A stretch of DNA of 64,000 nucleotides, taken from positions 14,309,246 through 14,373,245 of the forward strand of contig OW203773.1 of assembly GCA_934045905.1 (NCBI GenBank), written 5' to 3'. Source of the stretch: Leuctra nigra. Lineage: Eukaryota; Arthropoda; Insecta; Plecoptera; Leuctridae. The position numbers and the translations under genes were made by a program. Positions 23,221 to 33,539 of this stretch are shown piece by piece (within the stretch, counting starts at the first letter, position 1; every line of letters starts with the position of its first letter). The notes below the pieces were generated by a model, which made no database searches, was not told the DNA's origin, and was given only the letters and a program-made list of their open reading frames with translations.

Positions 23221-24110
23221 CCGGAAGTGACGTCATATATTGAAAACAGCTGTACCGATTGCAACCAAATTTTGGAAATGTGTAGGACTAATAATTATGA
23301 ATTGAAGACGACCTTATTTTCGGCCGCCATTGTTAAAACCGGAAGTGACGTCATATATTGAAAACAGCTGTACCGATTGCAACCAAATTTTGGAAATGTG
23401 TAGGACTAATAATTATGAATTGAAGACGACCTTATTTTCGGCCGCCATTGTTAAAACCGGAAGTGACGTCATATATCGAAAACGGCTGTACCGATTGCAA
23501 CCAAATTTTGGAAATATGTAGGACTTATAATTATGGATTAAAGACGACATTATTTTCAGCCGCCATTGTTAAAACCGGAAGTAACGTCATATATCAAAAA
23601 CGGCTGTACCGATAGCAACCAAATTTTGGAAATGTGTAGGACTTATAAATTTGAATTAAAGACAACATTATTTTCGGCCGCCATTGTTAAAACCGGAAGT
23701 GACGTCATAACTCGAAATCGTCTGTACCTATTGGAACCAAATTGTGAAATTATGTAGGACTAATAATTTTGAATTAAAGACGACATTATTTTCGGCCGCT
23801 ATTGTTAAAATCGAAAGTGACGTAATACATCGAAAACGGCGGTACTGATTGCAACCAAATTTTGGAAATACGGAGGACTAATAATTATGAATTAAAGACG
23901 ACATTATTTTCGGCCGCTATTGTTAAAACCGGAAGGTACGTCATATATCGAATAAGGCTGTACCGATTGCAACCAAATTGTGCAATTATATAGGACTTAT
24001 AATTATGAATTCAAGACGACATTATTTTCGGCCGCTATTTTAAAACCGGAAGTGACGTCATATATCGAAAACGGCTGGATCGATTATAACGAAACTTAAG
24101 CTATTCTTAT
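23221..24110. repeat. 118-bp tandem satellite, eight copies, each with CCGGAAGT(GACGTCA)
   Basis: The motif CCGGAAGTGACGTCAT begins near 23221, 23339, 23457, 23575, 23693, 23811 (degenerate), 23929 (degenerate) and 24046, a 118-bp period (117 for the last step). Each unit also carries CGGCTGTACCGATTGCAACC and TTTTCGGCCGCCATTGTTAA. Single units without tandem expansion occur in the other B copies, so the expansion is local to copy 3. Confidence 0.93.
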
Positions 24111-24736
24111 TGGATAATCATTTTCATCTTATACCAAACGCAACTTTTCTTAGTAACCAAATCGGTTGAGGCGTATTTTTTTAAAGAAATTAGTCCCTGC
24201 TCGGACATGTGCTACAAGCTGTATGAATAAACTAACAAAAGAAGTGATATCCCAGAAAAAAACACTCCGTGTAAAAAAGGCAGCCAAGTCTCTTTACTTT
24301 AAAAAAATTCAACACCGAAAAGAAGTGATATCAGTTTCAGTTTCAGTTTTATTTCCAATTATTTTACATAGGTAGGTACATAAAACAATGACCCTTGAGT
24401 AGCAAGCTCTCATGTTTAGGGTATGTGGAAATGTACAAGTGATGAATCACATTATACTGCACTTCTATATTCTATTTACTACTACTACTATTGTTATTAA
24501 ATGGTAATTAATTAGTAATACAATGCATAACAATAACAGTTGATACGGACGAACTTAATATTAGGAATATTTAGGTATCTAATTTTCTAGATATCTAATT
24601 TTTCTATCTTTATCACAGAATACTGCAAGGAATAATTATTAATTCACTCTCTTAAAAATAGATTTAGAATGAACATGCATAGATGGAAGATAAATAGCAA
24701 TCTAGAGAAATATTGTCTTTGGAACAATGTTTGAAG

Positions 24737-27728
24737 TTAATCGTCTAGATATTCTTTAAGGGAATAATATGCTTTAGTTCCAAGATAAGTCTTAAGTCTA
24801 TGTTTGAATATAATTAAGTTTTCTTCATTCTTTATGACTACAGGTAATTTATTGTACAATTTTAACTTTTCATAATTTGAGTTTTGTTGTGTTAGTTTCA
24901 TCCTATGATTTGTTGCATGTACATTTTCTCTTTGTCTAGTGTTGTGAGTGTGTATGTCCTTGTTCTGAGTTAGATTAAGAAGGTTTTTCTTAATGGCTAC
25001 TGATGATTCAAAAATGTATATACTATAGAGGGTAAGTATTTTATGTTTTATGAAATGCGGTTTACAGTGTGGTTTAACAAATGAATTTTTGTCTTTATTT
25101 CTAAGTCCCAATATTATTCTTACCGCTCTCTTCTGCATTTTGAATATATGTTTTGTATTGCATGAACTACCCCAAAATTGTAGTCCATAGCGTATGTGTG
25201 ACTCAAAATTTGCATAGTAAGCAATTTTTGCAGTTTTTATGTTCGTGGTTTGTTTAATTATTTTTAGTGCAAAGCAGGAGGAACTTAGTTTTTTTTCTAG
25301 ATTATCACAGTGAGCCTTCCAGTTTAATTTATTGTCTATTAATAATCCTAAAAATCTAGTTTCTTCTACTTGTGATATTTCTGTATTGTCGATATTGTTT
25401 TTTATGTTTCCTATTAAAATGTTTCGTGTTTTATTTGAGCTAATAAAATGGATAAAATTTGTTTTACTGGAATTTAGTATTAGTTTATTATCGCTGAACC
25501 AAGTAGTGGCCTTGGCGATTGTTGCTTCTGCGTTTGATAATAGTGTGTCTCGATTTATGCCCTTAATAATAATACTTGTGTCGTCAGCAAACAGCTCTGC
25601 GTTATTTATTACATCTGGCAAGTCGTTTATAAATACATTGAAAAGGAGCGGCCCTAGAATCGACCCTTGGGGTACGCCGGCGGTTATCGCTTTGGGCTCT
25701 GAGAGGAACTTCTTTTCCCTGTTCCTTGCGTCAAAAGTCGTGATTTCCACGTGTTGAACTCTGTTTGACAGGTATGACCTAATGAGCTCTTCTGCTTTTC
25801 CTCTGATTCCATAGTGTTTTAGTTTCTCTAGTAATATTCTGTGATCTATGCAGTCGAACGCCTTCGATAGGTCACAGAATATTCCTAAGATAAGTTCTCT
25901 ATTCTCTATTCCGTGTATTGCATTTTCAATGAAATTGCTTATGGTGTCGGATGTTCCCTTTTTTTGTCGGAAACCATTCTGTTTGTTAGACAGTATATTT
26001 TCTTGTTCAAGGAATGATGTGAGTCTAAGGTGTAAAATTTTTTCCAGAATTTTTGATATGGCTGGGAGCAGGGATATTGGTCTATAATTGCTGATGTTAT
26101 CTTTCCTCCCTTTCTTGTGAAGTGGGATAATTTTTGATATTTTAAGTTTGTTGGGAAAGATGCCACTATTTATACAGGAGTTGAATATGTCTATAAGGGG
26201 AGTAATGATGGACTTTATGCATTTTTTTATTAGGGATGTTGGTATTTGATCAATGCCGAAAGAGTGCTTATTTTTTAACTTCTTTGTTTGCATTATTATT
26301 TCCTGCGCATTAGTTTCCCTTAGAAATATCGTTTTTTGTGAGAATTTGTTTGGATTCAAATATTGTTGGTATGCATTTTTACTCGTTTGCATGTTTTTTG
26401 TTAGTGTTTTAGCTATGCATGCGTATTCTTCATTGAAGGCATTTGCAATTACATTGTGATCGCTAATAATTTTATTTCCTCTTTCTATTTTTATATTTGC
26501 ATCTTTTTTAGTTTTGTTATTGTTTGTTTGTTCGTTGATTACTTCCCATATTTTTTTTGATTTTGTGCTCGTTTCACAGGAGTAATATTTTATTTTGAAT
26601 GTCTCTATTCTTTGCTGCTGTTATCACTTTTTTGTACATTTTCTTGAATAATTTGTATTGAAGATTAGTTTTTGGGGTATTGAAGTGTCTATTTATTTTG
26701 TACAGTGACTTCAGATTTTTGCTGGATATCCTAATTCCTGTAGTTAACCAGGACAACCTTTTCTGATTGGTATTTATTTTTATTTTTCTTTCTGGAAAGC
26801 TATTGTTAAAGGTAGTCTTAAAGAGTTGCTCGAAAGTATTGTATTTATCATCCGGTGTTTTGGCGTTGTAGACATCATCCCAGTTAATTTCATTAAGGTT
26901 CTCCTTAAAGGCAGTGATGCTTTTGTCATCAAATTTTCGACGCATAAATGTTTTTTGATTTATTTCTATTGGATCCATTGATAAAGTTATTTGTTGTGCA
27001 AAGTGATCTGAGAGGTTGTTGTTTATTACTTTTGTATTGAACTTTTCATTTTTTATATTTGTGGCTATGTTGTCTAGTGTCGATGATGAATTGTGGGATG
27101 GGTCTATTCTTGTTGGTTCAAATATCGTTGTTTTAATGTTATGTGTTAATAGAAGACTAGTTAGTTGCCTCCTGACCCGTGTGTTTTTATTAAAATCTAT
27201 GTTAAAGTCGCCTAAGATGATAATTTCTTTTTTCTCTATTGCAAGATTTTGAAGAAGTGTGTCTAAAGTGTTGAGGAAGTTTGGCAAATTACCCCCTGGT
27301 GAGCGGTATAGTGTTATTATTATGATGTTATTGTTGTTGCTCAATTTCATTTCTACACCTGTCAATTCAATATCTTTTTCTATGCTAACAATATTGATGT
27401 CCTTCCTCGGATTTACAGTGTCATGATTTCTGTTGTTTATATAGATGGCTGTCCCTCCATGTCGAAATACACTACGGCAGAAGGCGTTGCAGAGTTTAAA
27501 GTTATGAATATTTATCTTTTCTATATCGTCTATTTTTTTCCAGTGTTCTGATAAGCAGAGAATATCGATTACATTACCGGACTCAATTTCTTTATCTAGA
27601 AAAACTTCAAGACTATTATGTGAGCTCGTTAGACATTGAATATTTTGATGAAATATGTTGACTTTATTATTGTTTCTTTTTATTTTATTATTTTTATTAT
27701 TATGTATATCTCTGCCCTTTTCTGTGTG
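24737..27728 (-). CDS. Retrotransposon ORF2: APE endonuclease and reverse transcriptase (one frameshift)
   Basis: ORF2 opens immediately after the ORF1 stop in the same frame. The endonuclease begins with FHQNIQCL and LCLSEHW and continues with LYRSPGG, ILGDFNIDF and LSDHF, the conserved APE-type motifs. A one-base shift near 26585-26605 separates it from the reverse transcriptase frame (YRPISLLPAISKILEK, CDLSKAFDCIDH, AGVPQGSILGPLLF, catalytic FADD). The C-terminal region is complete and ends at 24737. There is no RNase H. The protein nicks target DNA and copies the element RNA there. The copy is disabled only by the shift, unless that is a sequencing error. Confidence 0.88.
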
Positions 27729-29471
27729 TCAAAGGTTTAAGGATTTTTTTGGTTTCCTATCCCTTTTTGGAAACCTGTGTTGGGATGGTTTGTTGATGGT
27801 CCTCGCAGCGTCCTCGGCCGGGGTCTGCTGGTCTTCGGCATTCGCGTCCTCGGCCGGAGCCCTCTGGTCTTCGGCTTCCGCGTCCTCGGCCGGAGCCCTC
27901 TGGTCTTCGGCATCAGCGTCCACGGCCGGGGTATGCTGGTCTTCGGCATCCGCGTCCTCGGCCGGAGCCCTCTGGTCTTCGGCTTCCACGTCCTCGGCCG
28001 GAGCCCTCTGGTCTTCGGCTTCCGTGTCCTCGGCCGGAGCCCTCTGGTCTTCGGCTTTCGCGTCCTCGGCCGGAGCCCTCTGATCTTCGGCTTCCTCCGT
28101 CACCGTCACAGTGTCCTCGGCCAGGGCTGCTGCGCCTGGAGACGGCTGCTCTGCTGTTGCATCTCCGAGTATCAACTCAGGGCGGGGGGTCGTCTCTAGC
28201 ACTGCGACACAGTCCGGGGTCAGCTGACTTGCTGCTTCGATGTTGTTTGTTTCAGTTTGCACTTGCAGGATGTGGAATGCCGGATGCAGCTGACTGGGTA
28301 ACAGAGGTTTTATTGGAGGTGGTAACCTGCTGATTTCAAAGATTTCCTTTAGTAATATGAACCTGGGTGGTTCCATTAGAAGGCTTGGAACTTTAGACTG
28401 CTTCTTAGTTAAAGTCACTTTTTGAGGATGTGCTGGTTTACCTTCTTGATATTTCAAATGATCTATTATTGCTGTTCCAAGTTTTGATTTGCCCCAGTGG
28501 TTCAGGTGTAAACCTCGTCTAGTGTAGTCACGCCTGCTGAAGGTTGAGTCAGTTCTTAGAAACGTGATAGCTGTATTTTCGTGAGTTTTGATTAGGTCTT
28601 CAATTTTGTTATTTATAATATCTATGAAGGCATTTATTTTTGGTTTATCGTGTCGGTGAAGTATGTTGACGATAACTACTTTTGGTGTTGGATTAGAGGT
28701 TATTATCTCATCTAATGTGGTTCTAATGTTGTCAGGATTTTGGTTGCTGATATTATTTGTGCCTCCAATGAACACTATTGTATCTTCTTCAGTCAGGTTC
28801 GAGTTGATCAGTTCCTGCGTTGTAGCTAAGTTTTCAAAGTTTGCGCCAGGTTTTACTATTATTTGAGTATTTATCTTTCTACCTTGCTTGTTTGCAGTGC
28901 TGTTGATATAATTTCTGAGCTCTCTGCCATGACTGTCTGATACTACTTTTAGTTTTGTGAATTTGTTGCTGGTAGTTTGGGTTGGTAGTATTGTTTTCTT
29001 CTGTGGCATTATCTCAGTGGCTGGTTCAGTCGGCGAGGGTAGTTCTGTCATCTTTGGTTCTGTCACACCCAGGGTGTATGAGTTAGTGGTCACGCCGACC
29101 TGGTACTGCACTCTTTCGGGAATGGTACCAACTCTCTCTTTCAGCGATAATGGCTGCGTCGGTAAATGCATCGGATGTTGCAGAGGGGTTGCGGTCGGTA
29201 AAAGAGTTTTCATAAGGCGTACCTCTTCTTCCAATTCTTCCAGCCTGGATAGTAGGCTTTCTATATTTTGCTGGAGTTTCGAACACTGCTCTACAGAACA
29301 CACTCTGACATTTTCTTTATTTACAGCAGATCTCTTCTTATCTAAATGTTCCTTAAACCTAATACATTGTTGAAGGTCACTCGCCTCCCTTGAGTTTAAT
29401 GGCCCTTTCTCTGTGTATCGATTCGTGGGCATGTGAATTGCCATTTTAGTTATATGTAGGACCGCAAACAC
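27729..29471 (-). CDS. Retrotransposon ORF1 with SGNH esterase-like domain and acidic repeat tail
   Basis: A 580-residue ORF1 of the non-LTR element. Residues ~62-90 (SKLQQNIESLLSRLEELEEE) look like a coiled coil. Residues ~173-340 match the SGNH/GDSL hydrolase pattern found in ORF1 of CR1-type elements: VVSDSHGREL (Ser block), GGTNN at 236-240 (Asn block), and GLHLNHWG at 320-327 (His block). Residues 461-556 are eight copies of a 12-residue acidic unit (AEDQRAPAEDxx). The C-terminus is basic (PKRDRKPKK). ORF1 proteins bind element RNA; the esterase role is unresolved in the family. The stop TGA is followed directly, in the same frame, by ORF2. The true start could be Met1, Met10 or Met14. 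Confidence 0.88.
   Translation of the reverse strand: MFAVLHITKMAIHMPTNRYTEKGPLNSREASDLQQCIRFKEHLDKKRSAVNKENVRVCSVEQCSKLQQNIESLLSRLEELEEEVRLMKTLLPTATPLQHPMHLPTQPLSLKERVGTIPERVQYQVGVTTNSYTLGVTEPKMTELPSPTEPATEIMPQKKTILPTQTTSNKFTKLKVVSDSHGRELRNYINSTANKQGRKINTQIIVKPGANFENLATTQELINSNLTEEDTIVFIGGTNNISNQNPDNIRTTLDEIITSNPTPKVVIVNILHRHDKPKINAFIDIINNKIEDLIKTHENTAITFLRTDSTFSRRDYTRRGLHLNHWGKSKLGTAIIDHLKYQEGKPAHPQKVTLTKKQSKVPSLLMEPPRFILLKEIFEISRLPPPIKPLLPSQLHPAFHILQVQTETNNIEAASQLTPDCVAVLETTPRPELILGDATAEQPSPGAAALAEDTVTVTEEAEDQRAPAEDAKAEDQRAPAEDTEAEDQRAPAEDVEAEDQRAPAEDADAEDQHTPAVDADAEDQRAPAEDAEAEDQRAPAEDANAEDQQTPAEDAARTINKPSQHRFPKRDRKPKKSLNL
27804..28091 (-). repeat. 36-bp coding minisatellite, eight copies, in ORF1
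   Basis: Eight tandem 36-bp units encode AEDQRAPAED plus two variable residues (AK, TE, VE, AD, AD, AE, AN, AA). Unit 5 (AEDQHTPAVDAD) and unit 8 (AEDQQTPAEDAA) are the most divergent. The frame is preserved throughout. Confidence 0.95.
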
Positions 29472-30740
29472 AACACAAATAATCCTATTTCAGGCACTGT
29501 TGTTACACTTTCGAACAATACACACGAAATTACAGATAGCTTGATTAATATATTAATAAATTAACTTAGAAGAGGACCACATAAGGTTGGTCAACATGAG
29601 GTGCCGCCATTCGCCATGGAGGCGAAAAAAGGAGCCAAGTCAATGACATATCCAAATATTTAATAGTATTTTTGAAATAAAAGAATAAACACCGAGAAAT
29701 TCTTTACAAAAGGACTTGGCGCATCGTTTTTTAAATACATTTTTCGATTCAAAAGCATATGCCATTTATATACAACCGTGATTTAGAAATTTTAGAATAA
29801 TAGGGAAACATCTTTCAATTACATATTATACATACCTACTGTAAAATACTTTCTATTAGAAAATGAACATACGCGATAAAACTTGTTGCCTAGGTATGTT
29901 TTCTATAAATACACAATAGTTAGTTATCTTCGTAATATTGTTTCGTGGTCAACATAATTAAGTCTAATGCGTTATACCTTCTCATCAATCATCATGAAAT
30001 ACATTTCTATTAATCCAAATTTTAAAACAAAACATTTCACAAAGTACGTCATAGTTTCATTGAATTTCTATTAAAAAATTTAACTTTATACACTTGACAC
30101 TTCAAAAATATATAATAGTGTTCCAAAGATAGTTCGTAATTATTTGACAACGTTTCATGAATTCCTTCAGTCAAGATCAAATTATGAAAAGATACCCTTC
30201 TAATATCACCCTATTAACAGTACTGCAAGAATATGTATGAGCCCACTTCCAATTGTTATTTAATTCTTCCATCCTTATAATACTTATCTATTACAGCATG
30301 AAGTCTTTCTACTATCGCCATTGACAAAACTATAAAATAGCCATTACTAAAAGTAGCTTGATTCATTGATTCTGGCTCTAACAGAAAGAGGAAAATGTAC
30401 CTACTTTAAATTTCTTTCCACTTTTAGTATTGAATGAGGTATTTAAAAAAACTATGCGCTAAGTCCTTTTGTAAAGTATTTCTCGGTGTTTATTCTTTTA
30501 TTTCAAAAATATGATTAAATATTTGGATGTGTCATTGACTTGACTCCTTTTTTGATATCACTTCTTTTCGGTGTTGAATTTTTTTAAAGTAAAGAGACTT
30601 GGCTGCCTTTTTTACACGGAGTGTTTTTTTCTGGGATATCCTTTACAGATATTATGACTACCCCCTCCCCTACACACTCAAAATTATGTTTCTACTTGAC
30701 TCAAGAATTATCTTGAAAATCCCACACGGGCTGAAAGATG

Positions 30741-30856
30741 GACAGTCAGGAAAACTAGATGGTTGATACTCTGCCTCTCTCTGACCCATAACATAAACAT
30801 GTTTTTATATGGAGCAGAGAGAGATAGAGTGTAACCATCTTATTTCCTTGAATAGA
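30741..30856. mobile_element. 116-bp palindromic MITE
   Basis: Imperfect inverted arms meet at ACATAAACATGTTTTTAT. The ends read ACAGTCAGGAAAACTAGATG and, in reverse, ATTCAAGGAAATAAGATGG. The same family is at 32128-32240. Non-coding. Confidence 0.75.
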
Positions 30857-31692
30857 CATCATTACATTACTAGGCTTACCTTCAGTATTTACTTGCGAAG
30901 TACGTAGTCTGGATGTCGGCAAGAAACCGTCGACTGGCAATCTGTAAGCTCTCTACATTCAACTATAGCAGTCAAATGATGTAGCCTATTCGCTGCCAGC
31001 CAATTGCAAAGTATAATCGTTGGCCTTGCAAAGTAAGAGGGGAGAGTTGCTATGGTAAAACCATTATTTTTCTGAGTATAATGAGAGCTGAATTTTAAAA
31101 TATGAAAATGGCCATAAATGTTAAGTCATATACATTTACAAGTTATTGCAATCTTAAGTAATAAACACATCTGAAACCCGATTAAAAATTCATTGGATCT
31201 AGAGTGAATCCTTTTATATGTACTATTCTATAAATTTGAAATCCCCTAAAATTGGTCCAATTCATGAAACAAGCCTGAATTAACCATATTCATTTTTTTT
31301 AATTACTTATTAATTATTATTGTATAGACGATTTTTGATATTACATCAAAAATATCAAATTTTTATAAGAAATAACGTTAAATAACAGATATAACGTTAT
31401 AACAAAAAATGTAAATCTTTCATAGTGTATTAATTTTTTGTAAGTTATATACTGTACCGACTGTAAGAGTAGCAATTTGGATAAATGAACAATAATAATG
31501 AAAGAAATAAAACATGAAATTTTGTCTGTAAAATTATTTCATGAATTCCGCATTCGTTAAATATACTATCAATAAGAAATAATTTGGAACAAAAATATAT
31601 GAAATAGAGTTAAGTTATCATAATATAGAACAAATAGACATCATTCAAGAATAATTTTAAAAAAAATCTGTAACAAGAAGCATTTTACTGGT
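30857..31692. other. AT-rich spacer, nothing recognised
   Basis: No gene, no RNA and no clear repeat boundary was found in this stretch. Confidence 0.5.
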
Positions 31693-32127
31693 TGAGCGAG
31701 CGAAGCAAGCGACTCCTTTTAGCTCTTTTGGCACAGACCTCTGTTTTTTTTGTTTTTTTTCTGCTATTAACCGATACACAGGTTGCACCGTTTCACCGAT
31801 CGATCTGAAATTTTGCACACATGTAAAATCAACATTCTCTGTTTGCAGACCCTAATTTTTTTGAAATCAATTCATTGGTTATAACTAAAATTGAAATAAA
31901 TATCTCCTGATAGGCTGAAAAATGAAAATGGTCTTCGATAAATTTGATCAAACTCATATTTTGCATGATCATTAAGATTCACATTGTCTCGCTTATTTTA
32001 CAAATTTTCATCCCAATCAGGTTATGAACGTATAAACTTATTGAAATTTTTAATAGCTGTCAGATATGAAGTATCGAAATAAATGTTTTCCAGTGCCAAT
32101 TGAATTGAATCTGATTTGCTATATGTA

Positions 32128-32240
32128 TAGTCAAGGTAACTAGATGGTTCATACTCTATCTCTCCCTGCTCCATATAAAAACATGTTTATGTTATGGGTC
32201 AGAGAGAGGCATAGTATGAACCATCTAGTTTCCCTGACTG
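32128..32240. mobile_element. Palindromic MITE, TA-flanked
   Basis: Same family as 30741-30856, with arms meeting at AAAACATGTTTATG. It is flanked by TA on the left (32126-32127) and by the TA shared with the next element on the right (32241-32242). Confidence 0.75.
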
Positions 32241-32455
32241 TACACTCCCCCAAATAATAAACGGTACTTGGTACAAAACGTATTGGCTGCTGGGCCGGTT
32301 CCTTGACAATCAATCCTTGTTATTATCAATGAAATCAGAGCTCACCTAAAAGAGTTAGATAATGCGGTAGCACTGACTTCATGGGATGATGGCATCAAAT
32401 CTTAATCAGTCAATTCATTTTCTTTCGAGTACCGTTTATTATTTGGGGGAGTGTA
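32241..32455. mobile_element. 215-bp TA-flanked MITE
   Basis: The perfect 27-base inverted ends begin TACACTCCCCCAAATAATAA, and the terminal TA dinucleotides are the presumed target duplication of a Tc1/mariner-type event. The interior resembles the element at 1607-1817. Confidence 0.85.
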
Positions 32456-32675
32456 CCAGGGCGCTTAGATGCTCTTTTCAAGTTTCAATGAAAAGCATAA
32501 GTAATAATGTGATTTTATGTTGATTAAGTGGATCATATTTCAATTCAATTTGGATGTATGTTTTCTGTGCGATGTGCACGCAGAGAATTTGCGAGAATTT
32601 GCAGAGAATTTTCGAGAATTTGCACGTACCCGTGCTGCTCATCAAAGCGTTACACTGAGCGTTTTCCTAGTTTAT

Positions 32676-33539
32676 TTGCAACCTTGCAACCATGGGTGTT
32701 CAGAACCCATGGATCCTGATTGCTGCAAACGGCTAATTACTATTAGAGTGGTCAAGAGCTAATAATTAACACCAAAACCAGCTTTATAAAGGAAGCAATA
32801 CTAATAAATATTTTTATTGTATAATTATGTGCAATTAATTAACATGAATTCACCTATAGACTGCTTATACGCTAGTCACTATAGTTTTTTTGACCCCAAA
32901 ATAATTATTTCTAATAATATCTAATTATTTCTTATAACGAAGGATTACCAAATTTTGGGCCGCCGTTTTATTTTTATCAAGAGAATATAAATATTTATTT
33001 TTTAACATAAAAATTGTAAGGTTATTTTACTTTTAATATATTTTTTTCGTATTTTATGCTAATCAAAAAAAATAATGTTTGATCGCATGCAATGTTTTAC
33101 TATATTTCCATTTTTTAAATAACATAAATTTTAATTTTTTTTATCATCCAGAGTGTAAAGATGGCTATTCTCAGGTTCAATGAGAAACGGGTACTTTTAT
33201 GTTGATTCAATGGATCATATTTCATTTCAATACTTAATGTGGGGGAAGGTGAGACAAAGTGGAACAGTTAGGCCAAGTGAAACATTGCTTTAATATTTAA
33301 ACTAAATAATCTTTTCGCGGGAAAAATTTCTACCAACCTTCGAAATAACAATACCAACCACGATACTAAGTTTGACGTCTCTGAAAATTGCGTTGCAAAA
33401 GTTAATTGCAATCGTTCGTTTATCGACGTAGAAAATTACCAGATGTTGTGAAAGTTTTTTTTTAATTATAATTGAAATACATTTTAACGTAGCCCCGCTA
33501 AACCAACAATGGCTTGTCGGCAGGGCTACTAAATTCAAT
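32676..33539. other. AT-rich spacer with an E-family remnant
   Basis: About 33165-33235 repeats E-family sequence (ATGTTGATTCAATGGATCAT). Otherwise no gene or repeat boundary was recognised. The open frame on the minus strand at 33302-33592 has no features that I can name. Confidence 0.5.

Larger units (their letters stand above)
24334..29624 (-). mobile_element. CR1-group non-LTR retrotransposon, nearly intact
   Basis: A full-length element on the minus strand: 5' region near 29624, ORF1 (29471-27729), ORF2 with endonuclease and reverse transcriptase (27728-24737), and a ~400-base 3' UTR ending in short TGAAAC repeats at 24334-24350. It interrupts the left C arm of composite copy 3. The uninterrupted arm at about 52890-52915 reads GATATCAAAAAAGGAGCC. 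The only clear lesion is one frameshift in ORF2 near 26590, so insertion is probably recent. Confidence 0.9.
22206..30635 (+). mobile_element. Composite BC element, copy 3, split by a non-LTR retrotransposon
   Basis: B begins at the shared hairpin (CGCTCCACTCAGCCAAGTCG). It includes a TTC/TGA microsatellite (22480-22545) and the 118-bp satellite (23221-24110), and meets C at about 24250 (GATATCCCAGAAAAAAACAC). The left C arm is cut at 24333 by the retrotransposon and resumes at 29625 (AAAAAAGGAGCCAAGTCAA). The right arm ends CACGGAGTGTTTTTTTCTGGG at 30635. No transposase is encoded by BC itself. Confidence 0.75.
31693..32670 (-). mobile_element. E-family element, minus copy, carrying two nested MITEs
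   Basis: Read on the minus strand it starts CTAGGAAAACGCTCAGTG at 32670 and ends GCTCGCTCA at 31693. The MITEs at 32128-32240 and 32241-32455 are inserted in it side by side; the uninterrupted sequence is visible in the E fragment at about 39760-39785 (CCCTGGTACATAAAGCAAAT). Confidence 0.75.

Noticed and set aside
23330..23757. Two plus-strand 63-codon frames with matching repeats
   Set aside because: They arise from the 118-bp satellite; the unit is not a multiple of three and has no protein similarity.
27655..28199. Plus-strand repetitive open frames (SSAGALW and GRSPLVFGF repeats)
   Set aside because: They are antisense readings of the 36-bp minisatellite in retrotransposon ORF1.
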